64,000 bases of DNA from the NCBI GenBank assembly GCA_963676865.2, contig CAXXSS010000001.1, positions 558,001 to 622,000 on the forward strand, read 5' to 3'. Shown piece by piece: positions 42,552 through 49,526 of the stretch; position 1 is the first letter of the stretch; each line of letters begins with the position of its first letter. Under the pieces are notes generated by a model. It saw nothing but the letters and a program-made list of their open reading frames with translations. It did no database searches and was not told where the DNA came from. Made by a program: the position numbers and the translations under genes. The stretch is from JAAYUD01 sp963676865 (GTDB lineage Bacteria > Bacteroidota > Bacteroidia > Bacteroidales > Bacteroidaceae).

Positions 42552-44132
42552 ATGAGAAAAGATGAGATTGTCGAACTGTTGAAGCAGCAAAATAACAGCT
42601 ATAAGAAGCTGATTGATGATTTACGCGAACAAGAGAAAAGACAATCCCAGCAAATCACGGAACTTATAACGGAAGTGGCTTCCCTTAGGGAGGCGCTTCT
42701 TCAGAAAGGTGAATCCCTGAGTAAACAAAAACGCGTCTGCAAGGGACTGGGCAAACTGATTGCCGTCACATCCGAGAAACAGCTCCCCCCGCCGGGGCTT
42801 CTTACAGATGAGGAAAGGCGGCGGCAGGAAGAGGAAAGAAGCCTTCAGAGGAAGGCCCGGAAGAATAACGGGGCCAGGCGTGACATGCACGCGGACATGG
42901 AGGTGGAAGAACACGACATCTACCCCGAGCAGGCGGAGTTCGATAGGAATAAGGCTCGACCGCTGTCAGAGAAGCTGCGTATATCCATCCGTTACGAATG
43001 CGTGCCCATGCGTTTCATTAAACACGTCTACAAAATCCACTCTTATACACAAGACGGCCGCGTCTATACGGGCAAGACTCCCCCTTCGGCTTTCTTGAAC
43101 TCCAATTACGACGCCTCCTTTATCGCCGGACTGATGGAGCTTCGCTACATACAATCCGTGCCGGTGGAACGAATCATCGGTTATTTTGAAAGCCATGGCT
43201 TCACTCTGAAAAAGCCTACCGCCCATAAGCTGATTGAAAGAGCGTCCCTGCTGTTGGAGAATCTCTACAAGTGTACCGCACAAACCGTTCTTCGGGATAA
43301 TTATATCTCCGCCGATGAGACGTATTACAAAATACTCGTCAGGGGAGAGAATGGCAAGGAAAGCGGAGTCAGAAAAGGGTACCTGTGGGTAATCATCGGA
43401 ATGAGGAGTAAGCTGTTGTATGTACTCTACCGGGACGGTTCACGGTCGGAAGATGTGATTCTGCGAGAGTTGGAAGACTACAGGGGCGTCATACAGAGCG
43501 ACGGTTACTCTCCCTATCGAAAACTTCAAAAAGAGGGTTATCCCCATATCACGCGAATAGCTTGCCTGCAACATGTCAAACGGAAATTTATTGATTGCGG
43601 TGAGGATGAAGGGGCTAAAAAGATGGTGGGTTTGATCAATAAGCTGTACCATCAAGAGCACGAGCATCGAATCGGAGAAGAGAACTGGACGGAGGAGAAG
43701 AATCGCAGATTCCGAAACGAATATGCTCCTGAGATCTTGGAAGAAATAAGGGCGCACCTGGATCGGATAAAATCAGGTCCCGGCCTGCTTCCCAAAAGCG
43801 AGCTATACGCGGCGGTCGTCTATATGAGAAATGAATGGGACGCCATCGAGAACATCTTCAAGCACGGGGCGACAAGGCTGGACAATAATACGGTAGAGCG
43901 GATGAACCGCTATTTCTCAATCTCAAGAAGGAACTCCCTGTTTTTCGGCAGCCATAAAGGGGCCGAAAGGGGAGCCATACTCTACACGCTGGCATTGTCA
44001 TGTCGCATGAATGGAATAAATCTGTTCCAATATCTCACCGATATCATCAACACGACAGCAGAGTGGCAACCCAACACGCCACTGGAAAAATATCGGGAAC
44101 TACTTCCTGACAGATACAAAAACAACGCATAA
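42552..44132 (+). CDS. tnpC: IS66-family transposase TnpC
   Basis: A 526-aa DDE transposase. The N-terminal 60 residues form a leucine-zipper-like coil (VELLKQQNNSYKKLIDDLREQ). The catalytic triad is visible as ISADETYY, VIQSDGYSPY and DNNTVERMNRYF (Glu). The usual zf-IS66 CxxC finger between coil and catalytic core is absent; the region instead is charged and spacer-like. The C-terminal block with RRNSLFFGSHKGAERGAILYTL is the typical IS66 end. It appears intact, so the element could be active. Confidence 0.95.
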   Translation: MRKDEIVELLKQQNNSYKKLIDDLREQEKRQSQQITELITEVASLREALLQKGESLSKQKRVCKGLGKLIAVTSEKQLPPPGLLTDEERRRQEEERSLQRKARKNNGARRDMHADMEVEEHDIYPEQAEFDRNKARPLSEKLRISIRYECVPMRFIKHVYKIHSYTQDGRVYTGKTPPSAFLNSNYDASFIAGLMELRYIQSVPVERIIGYFESHGFTLKKPTAHKLIERASLLLENLYKCTAQTVLRDNYISADETYYKILVRGENGKESGVRKGYLWVIIGMRSKLLYVLYRDGSRSEDVILRELEDYRGVIQSDGYSPYRKLQKEGYPHITRIACLQHVKRKFIDCGEDEGAKKMVGLINKLYHQEHEHRIGEENWTEEKNRRFRNEYAPEILEEIRAHLDRIKSGPGLLPKSELYAAVVYMRNEWDAIENIFKHGATRLDNNTVERMNRYFSISRRNSLFFGSHKGAERGAILYTLALSCRMNGINLFQYLTDIINTTAEWQPNTPLEKYRELLPDRYKNNA

Positions 44133-44421
44133 ATAAAGTATTGTATTTTTTATTTTAATAACAACGCATAATCGCGGAGACGCTTACAAACTGTAGAACT
44201 ACCATCACCTGAATAATTCATACTTGAGTTGTAAAAGTGCACACACAAGCCGATCCACATAAAAATTGCATAATAATTTTTCATTAATCCTTTGAAATTC
44301 CGATTATACATTTAGACAACCTTCTAAAGTTACGAATCCGAGCATAGAAGTGTTAGTTTATATGAAATCGTAAGTAGCTGACAAGACGATTGAAATTAGT
44401 AAAAATGTAATACTTACTTTC

Positions 44422-44453
44422 TTTGTTTTATTTCACCGATAGCCATACCTTTG
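44422..44453 (+). promoter_or_regulatory. Orphan consensus promoter
   Basis: TTTG (44422-44425), a 20-base spacer and TACCTTTG (44446-44453) give one of the best matches to the Bacteroidetes -33/-7 consensus in the window, yet no ordinary gene follows. The downstream unit contains a ribosome-binding-like AAGGAG and a short ORF. Confidence 0.75.
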
Positions 44454-44474
44454 CAGCGTGTAAGGAGAAAGACA

Positions 44475-44579
44475 ATGGCTGATAGCCATCGTCTATTTCA
44501 CGACAACAAGGTGTTTTCGGCTCTAAAAAAGCCTAAAGATAAAAATAGAAACTCTCTCTCTTATATAGGTCTATTATAA
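44475..44579 (+). CDS. Possible 34-aa leader or small peptide
   Basis: ATG at 44475 is preceded by AAGGAG with an 7-base gap, unusually good for this phylum where such sites are rare. The product starts MADSHRLFHDNKVFSALKKP and is basic and polar, ending with a hydrophobic YIGLL. The ORF sits 22 bases after the orphan promoter and about 130 bases before a hairpin with a T-rich 3' side, so it may be a leader peptide or dual-function small RNA. No homologue recognised. Confidence 0.4.
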   Translation: MADSHRLFHDNKVFSALKKPKDKNRNSLSYIGLL

Positions 44580-44687
44580 ATTGGATAAATAGTTAATATT
44601 ATTGTAAAATATAATAAAAAAGGTTCTTCTCGACTTGCGATAAATTGGGAAAAATTTCAACAGAAGATCTGTATGATTTATAATAGA
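44570..44687. repeat. 12-bp inverted repeat pair
   Basis: TCTATTATAAAT at 44570-44581 and its exact complement ATTTATAATAGA at 44676-44687 enclose 94 bases. They could pair in RNA, bringing the ORF end near the hairpin, or mark recombination ends. Confidence 0.5.
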
Positions 44688-44712
44688 CATTAATTAAAAA
44701 TGAATAAAAGCG

Positions 44713-44750
44713 ACTTTCTCTGACTTGTGACAAGCCGGAGAAAGTTTTAT
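44713..44750 (+). terminator. Hairpin with T-rich tail
   Basis: ACTTTCTC pairs with GAGAAAGT, with an inner ACTTG/CAAG stem, followed by TTTTATTTA on the plus strand. It would end a transcript of about 290 bases from the orphan promoter. Confidence 0.6.
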
Positions 44751-44950
44751 TTACTCTTCTCCGATTACAACACTACCGGGAGACTTTTTCTTCATTTTAT
44801 CATAAGAAGTACACGTTATTATGGCATCGCATAAATACCCCGCAATCGACTAACAGAGCAATTAAGAAGTCCAGGAAATATAGGAACTCTTTTTACTTTA
44901 TGGTATCCATAACGTTTAAAGAGTCATGTAAACTTTTCTAAAAGAGACTC

Positions 44951-44980
44951 TTGCATTTTCATTGAAATTTATTAAATTTG
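44951..44980 (+). promoter_or_regulatory. Promoter for the TPR gene
   Basis: TTGC at 44951-44954 and TAAATTTG at 44973-44980 with an 18-base spacer; the preferred ATG is 20 bases downstream at 45001. Confidence 0.55.
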
Positions 44981-45000
44981 CCTTTCAAAAGATCATTACC

Positions 45001-46080
45001 ATGAAACAAAGCCACTTAAGATACTGCTTGACATCTTTGTTTGCAATAATTGTCGGCATAGCATACGGAATTAATGTCCCCATTAGTTATGGAGCAAGAT
45101 TACTAGAAAGTAAAGCCAAAAATTGCCTAAAAACAAAAAATGAGGAACAATATCTGAAAGTCCTGCAAGAAGGAATAACAAAATATCCCGAGGATATCTA
45201 CTTTATAAATAACTTAGTTTATTATTATCAACAACAAAAGCCTACTGAAATCAATAATGCCATGGAACTGGCAAATACCCTATTGGCAAAAAAGCCAAAT
45301 AACAAAAGTTATATCATCAATAAAGCCATCGTCTCTGTAAAGATGAAACGATATAGTACTGCTAAGGCTCTACTCAAAGATGCTGATTTATATCAGACAG
45401 ATCCTGCAACCGCAGGGTACATTACGGGCGAAATAGCCCTTGACCAAGGACAGTATGAAGAAGCAATAAACAACTTTGAAAAAGCTATTCGCTTAAACAA
45501 CAAGGATGGGCATTCCAACTATGGGCTTGGATTATCATACAGCCGACAAGAAAAGTATAAAGATGCTCTCAAATATTATAATAAAGCCATCCAGTTGGGG
45601 CTGCAAGATAGTAAGATATACAATGATTTAGGAGAAACTTATTTTGAATTGGAAAGAAATTATGAAGCGATTTCAGCATTTAAAAAAGCCACACTACTAG
45701 ACCCGCAAAATGCCACAGCATTTCATAACTTAGGTTTTGTATACGACGAGATGTTAAGATATAACGATGCTATAAGCGCTTTCAACAAAGCGCTACAGAT
45801 TGATCCGAAAGATCTGGAAGCATACAAAGGATTGGGAAGTGTATACTGCGAAAAGAAAAAATACAGCGAAGCCATCGATGCTTGCAACAAAGCACTACAA
45901 ATTAACTCAAAAGATGCCGAAGCTTACAACTGCCTAGGAAGCATCTATTGCATCATGAGAAAATATGACGATGCTATTTCTGCTTTCCAAAAAGCATTAG
46001 CTATCAATCCAACTTATTCTGTAGCATCGGATAATTTGAAACTAGCTAAAGAAGCACAAAGCAAGATCAAAAAGAAATAA
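45001..46080 (+). CDS. Tetratricopeptide-repeat protein
   Basis: A 359-aa protein from the ATG at 45001 (MKQSHLRYCLTSLFAIIVGIAYG); the frame also opens at 44962 but that ATG lies within the promoter. A signal anchor or uncleaved signal is followed by about nine TPR units, clearest from residue 145 on (YEEAINNFEKAIRLNNKDGH, YKDALKYYNKAIQLG, YEAISAFKKATLLDPQNATA, YNDAISAFNKALQIDPKD). TPR scaffolds bind partner proteins; here it would face the periplasm. The 3' end is 2 bases from the convergent dinB stop. Confidence 0.88.
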   Translation: MKQSHLRYCLTSLFAIIVGIAYGINVPISYGARLLESKAKNCLKTKNEEQYLKVLQEGITKYPEDIYFINNLVYYYQQQKPTEINNAMELANTLLAKKPNNKSYIINKAIVSVKMKRYSTAKALLKDADLYQTDPATAGYITGEIALDQGQYEEAINNFEKAIRLNNKDGHSNYGLGLSYSRQEKYKDALKYYNKAIQLGLQDSKIYNDLGETYFELERNYEAISAFKKATLLDPQNATAFHNLGFVYDEMLRYNDAISAFNKALQIDPKDLEAYKGLGSVYCEKKKYSEAIDACNKALQINSKDAEAYNCLGSIYCIMRKYDDAISAFQKALAINPTYSVASDNLKLAKEAQSKIKKK

Positions 46081-46082
46081 GT

Positions 46083-47177
46083 TCAGTATTTCAAATCCAA
46101 TTCGAGTTGTACAGGAAACTGTTTGCCTTGACTCTCATCTGGCTCGCCAAGCGGATTCGAGACAGAGAGCCCTATAAGACGAATATATCGTTTGGAATAA
46201 TCAACTTGACGAAGCAATTGTTTGGCAATCGGAAGTATCGATTTAAGCTGATATAGATCCGTTTGACGATTAACGGTCAAACTGCGGGTTATTTGCGAGA
46301 AATCGGCAAACTTTACTTTCAAAGTCAGTGTCACACCATGAAATTGCTGATGATGCAACCGTTCCACCAATTCGAGAGCGACATGGTATAGTTCGATAAT
46401 AACGGCAGAACGGCGATTGATATCTTGCTCAAAAGTCGTTTCACACCCTACTGATTTTCGTACCCTGGCAGATGTAACATGCCTTTCGTCTACTCCACGA
46501 GACATATCATAGTAGAAAGTTCCTGCTTTTCCAAACTGTCGAATCAGCATTTCACGAGAGCAACTACGCAATTGCTTTCCGTTATGTATGCCAAGCAAAT
46601 GCATTCTTTTTGCGGTAACAGGCCCGATACCCCAAAACGATTCGATAGGCAAATGTGCGATAAAGTTTAGTGCCCTATCCGGATGAATAGTACAAAGTCC
46701 GTCCGGTTTACGATATTCGGAGGCTATTTTTGCCAAGAATTTATTATACGATACTCCTGCCGAAGCAGTAAGATGCAACTCATCACGTATACGCCGTTTT
46801 ATTTCAATAGCCACATCAACGCCATGCTCTATATTCTTTTTATTCTCGGTTACATCGAGAAAAGCCTCATCAATAGATAAAGGCTCAATAATATCCGTAT
46901 AATCAAAAAAGATATCACGAAGTTGTGCCGAGACCTCTTTATACAATTCCATTCGCCCTGGCAGTATAATGAGTTGCGGACAAAGCAATTTGGCCTTTAC
47001 CGACGACAATGCAGAATGAACCCCATAACGTCGTGCCACATAATTGGCAGTAGCTATCACACCACGCTTATCAGCATGTCCCACAGCCATAGGCACAGTG
47101 CGAAGCTCCGGATGATCGCGTTCTTCTACCGATGCAAAAAAAGCATCCATATCGATATGAATAATTTTCCGCAACAT
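46083..47177 (-). CDS. dinB: DNA polymerase IV (Y-family)
   Basis: A 364-aa translesion polymerase. Start IIHIDMDAFFASVEERDHPEL holds the first catalytic Asp and the steric gate; SIDEAFLDVTENK holds the paired acidic residues; ASAGVSYNKFLAKIASEYRKPDG is the family palm/thumb segment; the little-finger domain with KSVGCETTFEQDI follows. It copies damaged templates in stress. Separated by 25 bases from maf upstream, so possibly co-transcribed with it. Confidence 0.96.
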   Translation of the reverse strand: MLRKIIHIDMDAFFASVEERDHPELRTVPMAVGHADKRGVIATANYVARRYGVHSALSSVKAKLLCPQLIILPGRMELYKEVSAQLRDIFFDYTDIIEPLSIDEAFLDVTENKKNIEHGVDVAIEIKRRIRDELHLTASAGVSYNKFLAKIASEYRKPDGLCTIHPDRALNFIAHLPIESFWGIGPVTAKRMHLLGIHNGKQLRSCSREMLIRQFGKAGTFYYDMSRGVDERHVTSARVRKSVGCETTFEQDINRRSAVIIELYHVALELVERLHHQQFHGVTLTLKVKFADFSQITRSLTVNRQTDLYQLKSILPIAKQLLRQVDYSKRYIRLIGLSVSNPLGEPDESQGKQFPVQLELDLKY

Positions 47178-47202
47178 AAGACGTATCCCCTTTATGCCCC
47201 AA

Positions 47203-47787
47203 TCAAATAGTTTTCAATTCTGCATATAAGCGCTGAATCGGCAATCCCATTACATTGTAATAGCTGCCTTTGATATCATTAACGCCGATAAACCCAATCC
47301 ATTCTTGCACACCGTAGGCTCCAGCCTTATCGAGTGGCAAGTAACGCTTCACATAATAATTAATTTCATCGTCGGATAAATCCGAAAACGTTACCTCGGA
47401 AATGACACTAAAACTCTTCTGAAATGCGGCTGTAGTAATACATACAGCAGTAATAACTTGATGCGTCACCCCAGAAAGTTTTCGAAGCATAAGTTTCGCT
47501 TCTTCTTCATCATGCGGTTTGCCCAAAGCTTCATCATGAAGCCATACAATCGTATCGGCAGTAATGACCAACTCATTTCCCGTAATAAATTTACGATAAG
47601 CAGCTGCCTTTTGATGCGCAATATACGAAGGTATTTCGGCCCCTCTCAACGAAGCTGGATATTTCTCATCCACATTGGGTAGAGTCTTCACTGAATAGTC
47701 AATATCCAACCCCGACAACAGCTCTTTACGTCGAGGAGAATTAGAAGCCAAAATAATTTTGTATTTTGATAAGTTAGAGAGTATCAT
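47203..47787 (-). CDS. maf: Maf-family nucleoside triphosphate pyrophosphatase
   Basis: A 194-aa protein with the Maf opening KIILASNSPRRKELLSGL, the motif ITADTIVWLHDEALGKP and the C-terminal SYYNVMGLPIQRLYAEL. Maf proteins hydrolyse noncanonical or pyrimidine NTPs (dTTP/UTP type). In many Bacteroidetes a small HAD phosphatase gene precedes maf; here fba is upstream and divergently spaced by a terminator. Confidence 0.94.
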   Translation of the reverse strand: MILSNLSKYKIILASNSPRRKELLSGLDIDYSVKTLPNVDEKYPASLRGAEIPSYIAHQKAAAYRKFITGNELVITADTIVWLHDEALGKPHDEEEAKLMLRKLSGVTHQVITAVCITTAAFQKSFSVISEVTFSDLSDDEINYYVKRYLPLDKAGAYGVQEWIGFIGVNDIKGSYYNVMGLPIQRLYAELKTI

Positions 47788-47819
47788 ACGCTATATTATG
47801 ATGAATATAAAATAGAGAA

Positions 47820-47851
47820 AAAAAGCTGCTTGCAGCAGCAAACAGCTTTTT
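47820..47851 (-). terminator. Terminator of fba
   Basis: AAAAAGCTG pairs with CAGCTTTTT, with an inner GCTGC/GCAGC stem; on the minus strand a T-run follows. 22 bases after the fba stop. Confidence 0.75.
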
Positions 47852-47872
47852 CTATTAGTAAATACAAAAAGA

Positions 47873-48880
47873 CTATAACTGAGCCAATTTGTTGTCTGAG
47901 CCAAGTACATTAAGTATTTTCTCTTTGTACATTTTCTCCATTGCATCACGAGCAGGTCCGCAATATTTACGAGGATCAAATTCTCCCGGTTTGTCATTAA
48001 ATACTTTACGAACAGCAGCAGTAAATGCCAAACGAGAATCTGAGTCGATATTAATCTTGCACACAGCACTCTTGGCAGCCTTACGAAGTTCTTCTTCAGG
48101 AATACCAACAGCATCGGGCAATTTACCACCATTCTCATTGATCATCTCAACATATTCTTCAGGAACAGAAGAAGATCCGTGAAGAACGATTGGGAATCCA
48201 GGTAACTTAACCATTACAGCATCCAATACATCAAATGCCAATGGAGGAGGAACTAGACGGCCAGTCTTCGGGTCACGAGTACATTGTTCGGGTTTGAACT
48301 TATATGCGCCATGACTTGTTCCGATAGAAATAGCCAAAGAATCACAACCTGTCTTAGTTGTAAAGTCGATCACTTCTTCCGGTTTTGTATAATGAGACAC
48401 TTCAGAAGCGACCTCATCTTCAACGCCGGCAAGTACACCAAGTTCACCTTCAACAGACACACCATATTGGTGAGCATATTCAACAACTTTCTTAGTCAAT
48501 GCGACATTCTCTTCATAAGGTAGAGAAGATCCATCGATCATCACTGAAGAAAAGCCGAAATCAACACAGCTCTTGCAGAGTTCGAAGCTATCGCCATGAT
48601 CCAAATGCAATACGATTTCAGGATGTTCACATCCGAGTTCTTTTGCATATTCTACAGCACCCTGTGCCATATAGCGAAGTAATGTTTGGTTGGCATAGTT
48701 ACGAGCACCTTTAGAAACCTGCAGAATGACCGGAGATTTCAATTCAGAAGAAGCCTTGATAATGGCCTGAAGCTGCTCCATATTGTTGAAGTTGAAAGCG
48801 GGGATTGCATATCCACCGTTAATAGCTCTTTTAAACATCTCACGGGTGTTTACGAGTCCTAAGTCTTTGTAATTAACCAT
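47873..48880 (-). CDS. fba: Class II fructose-bisphosphate aldolase
   Basis: A 335-aa zinc aldolase of glycolysis/gluconeogenesis. Zinc ligands are visible in VLHLDHGDSFELC, SISIGTSHGAYK and IVLHGSSSVPEEYV; GVSVEGELGVLAGVEDEV carries the class II Glu/Asp signature. The length matches class IIB enzymes. It stands alone between a terminator and its own promoter. Confidence 0.96.
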   Translation of the reverse strand: MVNYKDLGLVNTREMFKRAINGGYAIPAFNFNNMEQLQAIIKASSELKSPVILQVSKGARNYANQTLLRYMAQGAVEYAKELGCEHPEIVLHLDHGDSFELCKSCVDFGFSSVMIDGSSLPYEENVALTKKVVEYAHQYGVSVEGELGVLAGVEDEVASEVSHYTKPEEVIDFTTKTGCDSLAISIGTSHGAYKFKPEQCTRDPKTGRLVPPPLAFDVLDAVMVKLPGFPIVLHGSSSVPEEYVEMINENGGKLPDAVGIPEEELRKAAKSAVCKINIDSDSRLAFTAAVRKVFNDKPGEFDPRKYCGPARDAMEKMYKEKILNVLGSDNKLAQL

Positions 48881-49146
48881 TTTGTTTGATATTTATATAT
48901 TAAATGAATAGAATTCAATGCAAATGTACAAATTTAAGTTTTAATCGAAAAACTATTTATCGACAAAGTAAATCTATTTGTGATTATTTATCTATCGATT
49001 TTATTTTCCTCTTTTTATAATAAACCAAGAAGAAAAAAAGAGATCAATATTATTGCTATTCAAAATAAAAGCTGTAACTTTGCGCACTGAATTTCGACCA
49101 TTACACTTAATAACATATAAGATAATAATTAAAAGTATATACGATA
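48881..49146. other. Divergent promoter region of fba and rpmE2
   Basis: On the minus strand TACATTTG (48921-48928 read in reverse) serves fba; on the plus strand TAACTTTG (49075-49082) with TTGC 18 bases upstream (49053-49056) serves rpmE2. The rest is AT-rich with nothing else seen. Confidence 0.6.
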
Positions 49147-49401
49147 ATGAAAAAAGGTATTCATCCCGAATCATACCGCCCGGTAGCTTTCAAAGATATG
49201 TCAAACGGCGATATGTTTTTATCCAAATCAACTTGTGCCACCAAAGAGACCATTGAGCTTGATGGTGAAACTTATCCGTTGATTAAGATCGAAATTTCGA
49301 GTACTTCTCACCCCTTCTTTACAGGTAAATCTACTTTGGTTGATAGTGCAGGACGCGTTGATAAGTTCCTCAGTCGCTATGGTGATCGTAAAAAGAAATA
49401 A
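49147..49401 (+). CDS. rpmE2: 50S ribosomal protein L31 type B
   Basis: An 84-aa ribosomal protein: MKKGIHPESYRPVAFKDMSN, TCATKETIELDG, IKIEISSTSHPFFTGKSTLVD and GRVDKFLSRYG match bL31B. The zinc-binding cysteine pattern of the A type is absent (one Cys only), as expected for the form used under zinc limitation, which is the usual form in Bacteroidetes. Followed by a strong terminator. Confidence 0.97.
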   Translation: MKKGIHPESYRPVAFKDMSNGDMFLSKSTCATKETIELDGETYPLIKIEISSTSHPFFTGKSTLVDSAGRVDKFLSRYGDRKKK

Positions 49402-49421
49402 AGAGATTACTTCTAAAAGTT

Positions 49422-49458
49422 AAAAAAAGGAATTCCAAGTAGTGGAATTCCTTTTTTT
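49422..49458 (+). terminator. Intrinsic terminator of rpmE2
   Basis: A 15-bp perfect stem (AAAAAAAGGAATTCC and complement) with a 7-base loop and T-run. Confidence 0.92.
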
Positions 49459-49471
49459 TAGTCTTAAACGA

Positions 49472-49501
49472 TTGTAGTAAGGAAAGCACTTCGTATATTT
49501 G
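49472..49501 (+). promoter_or_regulatory. Promoter for the penicillin-binding protein gene
   Basis: TTG at 49472-49474, a 19-base spacer and TATATTTG at 49494-49501; ATG 26 bases downstream. Confidence 0.65.
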
Positions 49502-49526
49502 CAAGCATAATTATATCACATTATAT

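Larger units (their letters stand above)
41637..44187 (+). mobile_element. IS66-family insertion sequence (complete)
   Basis: Ends are inverted repeats: GTAAGCGTCTCGGCGATTAT at 41637 and, on the other strand from 44187, GTAAGCGTCTCCGCGATTAT, one mismatch in 22. It carries the three genes usual for IS66 in order tnpA, tnpB, tnpC. The 8 bases outside the ends (cggcatgc left, aaactgta right) are not a direct repeat, although IS66 elements normally make 8-bp duplications; one flank has probably been rearranged. Confidence 0.93.
44188..45000. other. Gene-poor stretch downstream of IS66
   Basis: About 810 bases. Besides the orphan promoter, 34-codon ORF, inverted repeat pair and hairpin listed separately, it contains a second, weaker copy of the hairpin sequence (44633-44662: TTCTCGACTTGCGATAAATTGGGAA) and the TPR gene promoter near 44973. 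I see no longer gene. Confidence 0.55.
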
